A stretch of DNA of 64,000 bases from contig OY970285.1 in NCBI GenBank assembly GCA_963716005.1, positions 186,001 through 250,000 on the forward strand, given 5' to 3'. This document shows, piece after piece, positions 1-8,546 of the stretch (position 1 is the first letter of the stretch; the number at the start of each line of letters is the position of its first letter). Under the pieces are notes generated by a model that saw only the letters and a program-made list of their open reading frames with translations, did not search any database and had not been told where the DNA came from. The stretch is from CAVRUF01 sp963716005 (GTDB lineage: Bacteria; Actinomycetota; Thermoleophilia; Gaiellales; Gaiellaceae). A program made the translations under genes and the position numbers.

Positions 1-657
1 CCCGAGCTCTTCCCGCACGGCAGCCGCGTCCTCATCGTCGACGACGGCTCGGCCGACCGCACGGCCGAGGTCGTCGAGGCCTACCGCGGCCCGGTGCCGG
101 TCGAGCTCCTGCAGATGGGCCAGAACCAGGGCCCCGGCGCGGCGTTTCGCCAGGGGTTCCTGGCGGCGCTCGGCAACTGCGACGACGACGCGCTCGTGAT
201 CACGCTCGAGGCCGACACGACGAGCGACCTCGACGCGCTGCCGGAGATGATCGCCGAGGCCTCCCGCGGATCCGACGTCGTCCTCGCCTCCTGGGTGATG
301 GTGAACGTGAAGCCCCTCCGCCGCTTCCTGAGCGCCGGCGCGGGCTGGACGGTGCGCCGCACGCTCGGCCTCGAGGCGCACACGGTCTCGTCGTTCTTCC
401 GCGTCTACCGCGCGTCCGTCCTGCGCAGCGCGCACGGACGCTACGGCGACCAGCTGATCCGCGAGCCGGGCTTCGCCTGCAAGGCGGAGGTGCTCGCGAA
501 GCTCGCCCACATCGGCGCGACGATCACGGAAGTCCCGGTGGCGCTCGACTCCACGCGGCGCGCGGGCAAGAGCAAAATGCCGATCCTGAAGACGATCCTC
601 GCGTACTGGCGCCTACTCGCACGGGCGCGGTTCGCGCGCGGGCTCGCACCAGGATGA
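1..657 (+). CDS. Glycosyltransferase family 2, 5'-truncated by the window edge
   Basis: The reading frame is open from base 1, so the true start lies upstream. The visible part begins just before a GT-A nucleotide-binding motif (VLIVDDGSADRT) and continues through NQGPGAAFRQGF, typical of dolichol-phosphate-mannose-synthase-like GT2 enzymes. These transfer a sugar from a nucleotide-sugar donor, often to a lipid carrier at the membrane. A second acidic motif is visible at EADTTSDLDALPEM. No transmembrane segment is evident in the visible part. Its stop overlaps the next gene's ATG (ATGA), so the two are translationally coupled. Donor and acceptor cannot be told from sequence. Confidence 0.88.
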   Translation, partial: PELFPHGSRVLIVDDGSADRTAEVVEAYRGPVPVELLQMGQNQGPGAAFRQGFLAALGNCDDDALVITLEADTTSDLDALPEMIAEASRGSDVVLASWVMVNVKPLRRFLSAGAGWTVRRTLGLEAHTVSSFFRVYRASVLRSAHGRYGDQLIREPGFACKAEVLAKLAHIGATITEVPVALDSTRRAGKSKMPILKTILAYWRLLARARFARGLAPG

Positions 658-1967
658 CCCCCTCGGTCGGCATCGTCGGCGGCGGCATCCTCGGAATGAC
701 CGCTGCGCTTCGGCTTGCGCAGTCGGGCGTTCGGGTCGCGCTGTACGAGCGCTCGCCGGATCTCGGCGGCCTCGTCGGGTCGTTCCCGCTCGGCGGCCTG
801 CCCGTCGACCGCTTCTACCACGTGATCCTCCCGACCGACGACCGCGTCATCGGCCTCGCGGAGGAGCTCGGGCTGGGCGACCGCTTCCGCTTCCGCCCTA
901 CGCGCGTGGGCTTCTACGGCGACGGCCGGCTCTTCTCGATGACCACGCCGAAGGAGTTCCTCCGCTTCCCCATCCTGAGCCCGCTGGGCCGGGCCCGGCT
1001 CGCGGCGTTCGTCGCCCGCTGCCAGCTGAAGCGCGACTACGACGACCTCGACGACATCCCGCTCCAGAAGTGGCTCACCAGGCTCTGCGGGAGGAAGGTC
1101 GTCGAGCGCATGTGGGCGCCGCTCCTCGACTCCAAGTTCGACGGGCGCTACGACGACCTCCCCGCCACCTACATCTGGTCGCGCTCACGGCGCATGGCGA
1201 CCACGCGTGATTCCAGCGGGAGCGAGGTCATGGGCTGGCTCGAGGGCGGCTACTCGACGCTGATCGACGCGCTCGAACGGGAGATCCGGCGGCTAGGCGG
1301 CGAGGTGCACGCGGCGACGCCCGTGCACCGCATCGTCGGCGACGACTCTGTCACCGGGCTCCTCGTGCCGGACGGCTTTCGCCAGTTCGACCAGGTCCTC
1401 TGCACGCTCGTCCCTCCGCAGGCGCGGTCGCTCCTCTCGCCGAACATCGCCGAGCGCGCGACCGATCACTGCCGCTACCTCGGCGTCATCTGCCTCGTGC
1501 TCCGGACGCGGCGCAGCGTCAGCCCGTACTACCACCTGAACATCACCGACCGGCGCGTCCCGCTCACCACGGTGGTCGAGACGACGCACGTGGTCGACCC
1601 GGACGCCGTCGGCGGGACGCTCCTCTACGTCTCCAAGTACGTCGACCCGGGACATCCCGACCAGGAGCGCCCGGCCGCCAAGGTGGCCGAGGAGTACCTG
1701 GAGCACGCGCGCGCGATCTTCCCCGACCTCGCCGACGAGGACATTCTCGACTCGAGCCTCCAACGTGCCCGCGTCACGGAACCCGTTCATCTCCTCGGCG
1801 GCGCGAAGCGGCTGCCCGACATGTTCCCGGCGCCCGGGCTCGCGATGGCCTCGACCGCGCACGTCTACCCCGAGATCGTCAGCGGCCAGGCCGTGATCGG
1901 CGTCGCCGACAAGGTCGTGCCCGGCATCCTCGAGCGGCTCGGCGCCCGGCGGCAGGAGGCGGCATGA
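654..1967 (+). CDS. NAD(P)/FAD-dependent oxidoreductase (protoporphyrinogen oxidase / UDP-galactopyranose mutase-like)
   Basis: 437 residues. The N-terminus carries a dinucleotide-binding Rossmann motif (VGIVGGGILGMTAALRLA) ending in the acidic residue of YERSPDLGG, as in amine-oxidase-fold flavoproteins. A region around VYPEIVSGQAVIGVADK near the C-terminus resembles the second FAD-binding part of this fold. Relatives in polysaccharide loci are usually annotated as protoporphyrinogen-oxidase-like, and some act on nucleotide or lipid-linked sugars. The gene overlaps the upstream GT2 and the downstream membrane protein by four bases each, so it probably works on the same glycan. The exact reaction is unknown. 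Confidence 0.85.
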   Translation: MTPSVGIVGGGILGMTAALRLAQSGVRVALYERSPDLGGLVGSFPLGGLPVDRFYHVILPTDDRVIGLAEELGLGDRFRFRPTRVGFYGDGRLFSMTTPKEFLRFPILSPLGRARLAAFVARCQLKRDYDDLDDIPLQKWLTRLCGRKVVERMWAPLLDSKFDGRYDDLPATYIWSRSRRMATTRDSSGSEVMGWLEGGYSTLIDALEREIRRLGGEVHAATPVHRIVGDDSVTGLLVPDGFRQFDQVLCTLVPPQARSLLSPNIAERATDHCRYLGVICLVLRTRRSVSPYYHLNITDRRVPLTTVVETTHVVDPDAVGGTLLYVSKYVDPGHPDQERPAAKVAEEYLEHARAIFPDLADEDILDSSLQRARVTEPVHLLGGAKRLPDMFPAPGLAMASTAHVYPEIVSGQAVIGVADKVVPGILERLGARRQEAA

Positions 1968-3749
1968 GCGTCCACGCGGAGCAGCTGGGCGCGAAGGCGG
2001 GCCGCCTGCGGATCGCGCTCGGCGCAGACACGCTCGCGCTCGGCGGCCTCGCCATCCTCTGGATCGCGCTCTCTGCGGTCGCCTGGGGGACGTGGGGCGA
2101 CCTCGACAGCGACACGGGCTACGACGTCCTCTCGGGCTCGCTCGTCGCCGACGGTCAGCTCCCGTACGTCGACTTCGTCTACTACTACGGCCCGCTCGCC
2201 CCGCTCCTCGCCGGCCTCTTCTCTGCGGTCGCCGGACCGGGAATCGGGACGATCGTCGCCCTCGGCCTCGCGATCACGGCCGCGATCGTTGCCGCGACCT
2301 ATGCGCTTGCGCGGACGTTCGTCGGGCCGCTCGGCGCGTTCCTCGCGGCGGCGCTCACGACCGCGGTCGCGTTCACGCCGAACAACTACTCCTACGTGCT
2401 GCCGCACACCGTCGCGGCAACGCTCGGGCACGCTCTTCCTCCTCGTCCTCCTGCTCTGTCTGCGGCAGATCGGCGCCCGCGAGACGATCCAGTGGGCCGC
2501 TGCGGCCGGTACGGCGCTCGGCCTCCTCGCGCTCACCAAGCCCGAGCCTGCACTTGCGGGCGTCGCTGCCGCAGCAGCATGGCTCCTCGTCCGTCGCTGG
2601 AGCGGGCGCAGCGTCCGCCGCGACGCGATCGCCCTCGTCGGGATCGGCGTGGCGATTCCGGCGGTCGCGTACGGCGCGTTCCTCTGGTCGGTCTCGCCCC
2701 ACCGGCTCTTCTTCGAGAACCTCTATCCGGCCGACACGCTCTCGGGCGGCGGCGACGTGCTCATCCGCGCGCGGATGCCGCTCACCCTCGAGAGCTTCGT
2801 CGAGATCGGTGGGCGGGCGCTCCTCTACGCGCTCGGGATCGCCGTCCTCCTCGGAGTGGCGCGTCTCGCCGAGCGGCCCGGCCGCTCGCGCCGGATCGCC
2901 TGGGGGCTCGTCGTCGCCGGCGGCCTGCTCGCCGTCGCGGCGGCGTTCGTGAACCCCGAGGCGCTGCGCCACGGGCTCCAGTTCGTCTACGGCTGGGTTC
3001 CGGTCGGCGCCGCGGTGGCCGCCGTCGTGCTGCTCGTCCGGGCCCGGCGCGCGCCGAGCTCCGAGACCGGCCTCGTCCGCGTCGCCGGCGCCGTCGCGCT
3101 CGCCGTCGTGGCCGCGACCGCCTACAACGGCTTCTTCCTCCACGCGCCGCGGCCGCAGATGGCCGTCTACTACGCGCCGCTCGTCGCCGTCTTCCTGGTG
3201 CACCTGCACCTGAGGACGCTCGCGAAGAACCGGGCGGCGGTCACGATCGGGGCGGCCTGGCTCGCCTTCCTCGTCGCGGCCGGCGTGGGGCTCACCCTGA
3301 AGGACGCGAACGCGGAATCGTCCGTCGTGCGCGGGAACAACGGATCTCTGGCGGAGACGCCGGACGCGGCAACGATCTACGCGGGCGCGATCGCGTGGAT
3401 CGAGCGGGAGACCGAGCCGGGCGAGCGCATTCTCGTCCTGCCGCTCCTCACTGGACTCGAGGCACTCACCGGGCGCACTCCGGCTCTGCCGGAACTCTCC
3501 GTGCTCCCAGGCGTCCTCGAACGGCCCAACGGGGAACGCGACGCGATCGCGGCCCTCGAGGAGAACCCGGTGCGGCTGGTCGTCACTGACGACCGGACGT
3601 GGCCGGCATACGGACAGGGAGCGTTCGGCGACGACTTCGGCCAAGAGCTCGCGGCCTGGATCGCATCGAACTACGACCGCGTCGCGACGGTCTCGGCGGG
3701 CACCGCCGATCCGCGGACGCTGACCATCTGGAGGAGAGCAGGGGAATGA
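1964..3749 (+). CDS. GT39-like integral membrane glycosyltransferase (one frameshift)
   Basis: The first ~155 codons encode a membrane segment followed by an acidic luminal loop (DLDSDTGYDVLSG) and DFVYYYGPLAPLLAGL, as in ArnT/PMT-like polyprenyl-phosphate-dependent glycosyltransferases. The frame breaks at about 2426-2428 (a GGG run); removing one G joins TVAATLGT to LFLLVLLLCLR in the next frame, which stays open to 3749 with many hydrophobic helices and a soluble C-terminal part. The intact protein would have about 594 residues, normal for the family. The stop overlaps the epimerase start. A sequencing or assembly indel is more likely than true inactivation. Confidence 0.75.
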
Positions 3750-4741
3750 GACGAGTAGGGGTCACCGGCGCAGCGGGATTCATCGGGTCGCATCTGTGCG
3801 AGCGGCTCGTCAAGGAGGGATGCGAGGTCGTCGGAGTCGACGATCTCTCGTACGGGTCGATTGCGAATCTGCAGCCGATCCTCGGGAATCCGAAGTTCAC
3901 GTTCGAGGTGCTCGACTGCACCAGGCGGCGCTCGCTTCGCGCGGCGTTCGACGGCTGCGACGCGATCGCCCACCTCGCAGCGAAGAAGATCCCGCGCTTC
4001 GGCGGGGTCGTCTCGACGCTCGAGACGAACGTCGCGGGCGCGAACGTCGCCTGCGGCGTCGCGCTCCAGCTCGGGGCCGACCTGGTCATCACGTCCACGT
4101 CGGACGTCTACGGGAACGCCGAGCCGCCCTTCGCCGAGGACGGAACGCTCGTGCTCGGGCCGCCGACCTCGAAGCGCTGGTCGTACGCGGTCTCGAAGAT
4201 GTACGACGAGCATCTCGCGCTCGCCCTTGCCGAGGAGCGCGGTCTCAAGGTGACGGTGCTCCGCCTCTTCAACGCCTACGGCCCGCGCAACCACCTGAGC
4301 TGGTGGGGCGGCCCGCTCGTCACGTTCATCGAGGCGCTCCTCGACGGAGAGCAGCTGGAGATCCACGGCGACGGCCACCAGACCCGCACGTTCACCTACG
4401 TGAGCGACACGGTCGACGGCTTCGTCCGGGCGCTGCGCAAGCCCGAAGGCGCGCGGCGAGGTCATCAACGTCGGCGGGACGGAGACGCTCTCGATCCTGG
4501 AGCTCGCGACCCGGGTGCAGGAGCACCTGGAGATCCCGATGCCGCTGCGGGCGAAGCTTCATCCCGTACGCCGACTTCCCCGGGCAACTACCAGGACGTC
4601 CGCCATCGCGTGCCCGACACGACGAAGGCGAAGGCGCTCCTCGGCTTCGAGGCGAAGGTCGGGCTGGCGCAAGGACTCGCGAAGACGGTCGCCTGGCACC
4701 GCGCCCAGCGCGGCGAAGAGCGCGTCGCGGCCCGCCGCTAG
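3746..4741 (+). CDS. NAD-dependent sugar epimerase/dehydratase (three frameshifts)
   Basis: The protein starts MRRVGVTGAAGFIGSHLCE, the glycine-rich NAD-binding motif of extended short-chain dehydrogenases. TSTSDVYGNAEPPFAEDG and the catalytic YxxxK in SKRWSYAVSKMYDEH follow. Near the C-terminus QTRTFTYVSDTVDGFVRAL and later NYQDVRHRVPDTTKAKALLG match UDP-glucose 4-epimerase/dTDP-glucose-4,6-dehydratase relatives. Three single extra bases (near 4447, 4557 and 4585) break the frame; joined, the protein has about 330 residues. It probably makes an activated sugar for the upstream glycosyltransferases. Its stop codon overlaps that of the convergent flippase gene. Confidence 0.8.
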   Translation: MRRVGVTGAAGFIGSHLCERLVKEGCEVVGVDDLSYGSIANLQPILGNPKFTFEVLDCTRRRSLRAAFDGCDAIAHLAAKKIPRFGGVVSTLETNVAGANVACGVALQLGADLVITSTSDVYGNAEPPFAEDGTLVLGPPTSKRWSYAVSKMYDEHLALALAEERGLKVTVLRLFNAYGPRNHLSWWGGPLVTFIEALLDGEQLEIHGDGHQTRTFTYVSDTVDGFVRALRKPEGARRGHQRRRDGDALDPGARDPGAGAPGDPDAAAGEASSRTPTSPGNYQDVRHRVPDTTKAKALLGFEAKVGLAQGLAKTVAWHRAQRGEERVAARR

Positions 4742-6238
4742 AGCTCGGTCACAACGGGAGCTGCGACCGGCGCAGGATCTGGCCGGTCGCGCAGCGCGCG
4801 CAGTTCGTCGACGACCTCGGGGGATCTCCAGGCGAGCAGCGGGATGTAGACGACGATCCCCAGCGGGATCAGCGTGAGAAGCAGCACGACGTTCGAGGCT
4901 CCTTGCTCGATGAGAGCCGTGCGGGCTGCGAGGACGATGACCGCCATCGCGCCGGCCGCCTGGGCGACGCCGCTGATCGACGACCACAGCTCGCGGAGCG
5001 AGGCGTCGATCGAGCGGGCCGTGAGCCAGGTGTAGTACGGCTCGACGATCGTGCTCGCGATCGCGTAGGCGGCCGCGACGCCGACGACGCCCCAGTGGAT
5101 CCCGCCGAGGAACGACGCCACGGTCGCCGTCGCGACGATGACGGCATAGCGGAGCAGCGTCCCGGTGCGGTCGCGGGCCAGGAGGATGCTCGAGTTGAGG
5201 CCCTGGAGCGACTGGAGGAGTCCGACCCAGGCGAGAAGCCGCACGAGCGGGATCGCGGGGCTCCACTTGTCCCCGAGCACGACGACCACGAACTCCGGCG
5301 CGACGACGATCAGCCCGAGCATGGCGGGCACGGTCACCGCGCCGATCGCGCGGGTGACGCGGAACCAGGCCTGCGCCACCCGGCGTGCGTCGTCCTGGAT
5401 CTCCGAGAAAGCCGGGAAGAGCACGTCGGTCACGGGCCAGGTGAGCCGGCTCGACGGGACGAGCATCAGGTTGTAGGCGAGCGCGTACATGCCGAGTGCC
5501 GTCGATCCGAGGACGCGCCCGATGAGGAGGTTGTCCGCGTTGCGGTTCACGTAGAAGAGGAGGCGCGTGGAGAAGACGTTCGCGCTGAACCGGAACATGC
5601 TGCGCAGGCTCGCCATCGAGAACGTGAAGCTCGGCGTCCAACCGGTGAGGAACCACAGGAGCAGCCGTCGTCACGACCGCGGCGATCACCTGCTGGCCGA
5701 TGATCGCCCAGGCGCCGTAGCCGGCGCGACCGCGAGCGCGATCCCGCCGATCCCCGCGGCGAGGTTGCGCCGACATGAGCATCAGCTCGAGCCGACGGAA
5801 GTTCATCTCGCGCGTGAGGAGCGCCTTCTGCGTTCCAGAGAGCGCTGTCACGACGAACGTGAGCGAGAGTGCGGCGAAGAGCGGCTGCACCTCGGGCTCG
5901 CCGTAGAAGTCGGCGATCGGCCACGAGGCCAGGAAGCCGAGGATCGTGAACGCGAGGCCCACCGCGGTGCTCGTCCAGAAGACGGTCGAGCGGTCGGCCT
6001 CGGTGAGGTTGCGCCGCTGCACGAGCGCCGCGCCGAGCGCCACGTCCGAGAAGACCGGGACGACGGCCGCGAAGACGATCACCATCGCGGCGATCCCGTA
6101 GTCGGACGGCACGAGCAGCCGCGCGAGAATGATCGCGACGATCGTCGACGTGCCCTGGCCGAGCGCCTGGGAGATCGCCTTCCACACGACACCGCGGAGG
6201 ACGCGGCCCCGAAGACTCGAGGCTGGCTTCTCCGCCAT
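4738..6238 (-). CDS. Wzx-type lipopolysaccharide/EPS flippase (frameshifted)
   Basis: The N-terminal part (MAEKPASSLRGRVLRGVVWK, then many hydrophobic helices) and the C-terminal part (NRNADNLLIGRVLGSTALGM, LTWPVTDVLFPAFSEIQ) match the polysaccharide-transport (MOP superfamily, WzxC-like) family, which flips lipid-linked repeat units across the cytoplasmic membrane. Frame changes occur between about 5640 and 5780; without them the product is about 495 residues, the usual length. It is the last gene of a minus-strand operon beginning at 11352, only two bases after the wecB-like stop. A second flippase lies at 61515-62884. Confidence 0.82.
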
Positions 6239-6240
6239 CG

Positions 6241-7407
6241 CTACTCCGTCGGCCGTGGTGCAGCGGTGACGCGGCCGAACGACACCTGCGCCGGGCCGTT
6301 CGCATGCGCCGGCAGCCCGCCGCCCGCCTCGAGGTACTGCTCCACGGCCGCCGCGGCCCTACCGCCGGCGAGCCCGTCCCAGAGCGGCGGCGTCGGCGTC
6401 GGGCGGTGCGTCGCGATCCGGGCCGGGATCTCGAGGATGCGGTTCGGGTCGAGCCCGAGGACGACGTTTGTCCCGTGGCTCACGGTGATCGGCCGTTCGG
6501 TGTTCTCACGCAGCGTGAAGCAGGGGACGCCGAGCACGGTCGTCTCCTCCTGCACACCGCCGGAGTCGGTGATGACCGCGGCCGCGTCGGCCTCGAGCGA
6601 GAGGAAGCGGAGGTACGGCTGCGGCTCCACGAGGCGCACCGAGCCGGGCGCGATGCCGAGGTCGTCGAGCCGCGCCCGCGTGCGCGGATGCACCGGGAAG
6701 ATGACGGGCAGGTCGCCGCTGATCCGCACGAGCGAGCGCATCGTGGCCCGCAGGAGCTCGGGGCTGTCGACGAGCGCGGGCCGGTGGAGGGTGACGAGCG
6801 CGTAGCCGCCGGGCTCGAGCCCGTAGTCGCGCCACGCGGCCAGTTCGCGCGCCCTACCCACGCTCTGGAGCAGGGTGTCGATCATCGTGTTGCCGACGTA
6901 GCGGATCGAGCTTGGCGCGATCCCCTCGCGCGCGAGGTTCTCGAAGGCCTCGGGCGAGTGCGTGAGGAGCAGCGTCGAGAGGTGGTCGGTCAGGCGGCGG
7001 TTGTGTTCCTCCGGCATCGACCAGTCGAAGCTCCGCAGCCCCGCTTCGAGGTGGCACACGGGGATTCCGAGCTTCGCGGCAGCGAGCGCGCCGGCGAGCG
7101 TCGAGTTGACGTCGCCCGGTACGACGACGAGGTCGGGCCGCAGCTCCTGGAAGACCTCCTCGAGCCCTGCGAGCGCGCGCGCAGTCTGGGCCCCGTGCGC
7201 GCCGGAGCCGACCTCGAGCTGGACGTCGGGAACGGGCAGCGGCAGCTCCGCGAAGAACACGTCCTTCACGGCCGCGTCGTAGTGCTGGCCCGTGTGGACG
7301 AGCCGCTGCTCGACGGCGCCGCTCTCCTCGAGCTCGACGTAGAGCGGGGCGATCTTCATGTAGTTCGGCCGGGCGCCGACGACGTGGACGACGAGCGGGA
7401 GGCTCAT
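6241..7407 (-). CDS. wecB: UDP-N-acetylglucosamine 2-epimerase, non-hydrolysing
   Basis: 388 residues, full length. It interconverts UDP-GlcNAc and UDP-ManNAc in the cytoplasm, supplying ManNAc-type residues for polysaccharides. Family motifs are all visible: GARPNYMKIAPL at the N-terminus, HTGQHYDAAVKDVFF, PGDVNSTLAGALAA, HLEAGLRSFDWSMPEEHNRR, and GGVQEETTVLGVPC near the UDP-binding site. The ATG at 7407 gives the canonical N-terminus and overlaps the stop of the upstream GT4 gene by four bases. A longer frame continues upstream but is only the shadow of the neighbour. The WecG/TagA enzyme at 43275 is a plausible user of UDP-ManNAc. Confidence 0.95.
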   Translation of the reverse strand: MSLPLVVHVVGARPNYMKIAPLYVELEESGAVEQRLVHTGQHYDAAVKDVFFAELPLPVPDVQLEVGSGAHGAQTARALAGLEEVFQELRPDLVVVPGDVNSTLAGALAAAKLGIPVCHLEAGLRSFDWSMPEEHNRRLTDHLSTLLLTHSPEAFENLAREGIAPSSIRYVGNTMIDTLLQSVGRARELAAWRDYGLEPGGYALVTLHRPALVDSPELLRATMRSLVRISGDLPVIFPVHPRTRARLDDLGIAPGSVRLVEPQPYLRFLSLEADAAAVITDSGGVQEETTVLGVPCFTLRENTERPITVSHGTNVVLGLDPNRILEIPARIATHRPTPTPPLWDGLAGGRAAAAVEQYLEAGGGLPAHANGPAQVSFGRVTAAPRPTE

Positions 7408-8546
7408 GCGACCAGCTCCCGGATCAAGGTGGCGGTCTTCGCGCCGATCGCGTCCCAGCCCAGCTCGTCGACGCGGCGTCTGACCGCCGCGCGCTTCGCC
7501 TCGAGTGTGCCTGGATCGGCCGAGGCGGCCCGTTCGAGCGTATGCGCGAGCGATTCCGCGTCGCCGGGCTTGAAGAACCAGCCCGCCTCCTCGTCCCCGA
7601 GAAGATCCTCGTAGGCCGGCTGCCGGGCCGCGACCACAGGGAGACCGAGCGAGAGCGCGAGAATGAGCGAGCCCGAAGTCCCGCCGTCGCTGCGCGAGAT
7701 GAGCGCCGCGTCGCAGGCGCCGAAGAGCTCGGCGACGCTCTCGTCGGGGACGAAGCCGAGGTGCTCGACGATGCGCGCGTCCTTCGACGCGGCGGCCTTC
7801 ACCGCGTCGGCCTGGCTCTGGTTCTCGACTCCGCCGGTGACCACGAGGCAGAACTTCGACGCCGTCGTCTTGCCTACTGCCTCGAGCGCGAGCGAAATGC
7901 CCTTGTAGACGCGCAGGTCGCCGAACGAAAGGAACGTGAATGCGTCGGACGCGAGGCCCAGCTCGGCGCGCACCGTCTCGCGGGCGCGCCCGGCCGGGTA
8001 CACGCCGTCGTACGAGCCGTGCGGGACGATCGCGCACTTGTCCACGTACGGCCCGAGCTCCCGTTCCATCGACGCGAGCGTCCCGCGGTCGTGGGCGAGG
8101 AGCAGGTCGCTGTAGCGCGCGAGCGCGCGGGCGCCGAGCCGGTCGAGCCGGCCCGCGGAGCGCTCGTGCGGGTAGACCTGGTGGACGGTCCACACGATCC
8201 GGTAGCCGAGGGCGCGCGCCATCCTGAGCCTGAACGCGAACACCCCGACCTTCAGGTACGACAGGGGCCGCCGGAGGATCCGCGGCCCGCGCTCGTGGAG
8301 CCAGTACGTCTGCGGCCAGTGGAAGTGCAGGACGCGGACCAGCTTGCGGTTCCGGTAGAGCCAGCCGAGCTTGAACGGCGCCTCCCCGGCGAGCACGACC
8401 CCGTGGCGCGCGAGCTCCCCGTAGAGGAGCCGCTGGTACGGGTTCGTCAGAAGGACGGCCGGGTACGAGATGACGCCGATCGCCGGCTCCGTCGCCGCGA
8501 CCGTATCCGTCCGGGTGCTCCCTGGACTGGCGACCGCGTGCGTCAT
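7404..8546 (-). CDS. Glycosyltransferase, GT4-like
   Basis: 380 residues. The C-terminal half has the GT-B signature: FLSFGDLRVYKGISLALEAV at the domain junction, FVPDESVAELFGACDAALIS, and GTSGSLILALSLGLPVVAAR with its donor-binding region. The N-terminal domain contains HFHWPQTYWLHERG, which resembles family 4 enzymes of the GumH/AceA kind. It is expected to add one sugar to a lipid-linked intermediate on the inner face of the membrane. ATG 8546 overlaps the stop of the asparagine synthase gene and its own stop overlaps the wecB start, so the operon is translationally coupled. Confidence 0.88.
   Translation of the reverse strand: MTHAVASPGSTRTDTVAATEPAIGVISYPAVLLTNPYQRLLYGELARHGVVLAGEAPFKLGWLYRNRKLVRVLHFHWPQTYWLHERGPRILRRPLSYLKVGVFAFRLRMARALGYRIVWTVHQVYPHERSAGRLDRLGARALARYSDLLLAHDRGTLASMERELGPYVDKCAIVPHGSYDGVYPAGRARETVRAELGLASDAFTFLSFGDLRVYKGISLALEAVGKTTASKFCLVVTGGVENQSQADAVKAAASKDARIVEHLGFVPDESVAELFGACDAALISRSDGGTSGSLILALSLGLPVVAARQPAYEDLLGDEEAGWFFKPGDAESLAHTLERAASADPGTLEAKRAAVRRRVDELGWDAIGAKTATLIRELVA

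Noticed and set aside
1964..3749. Programmed ribosomal frameshifting in the membrane glycosyltransferase
   Set aside because: No slippery sequence with a downstream structure is evident, and similar one-base breaks occur in many unrelated genes nearby.
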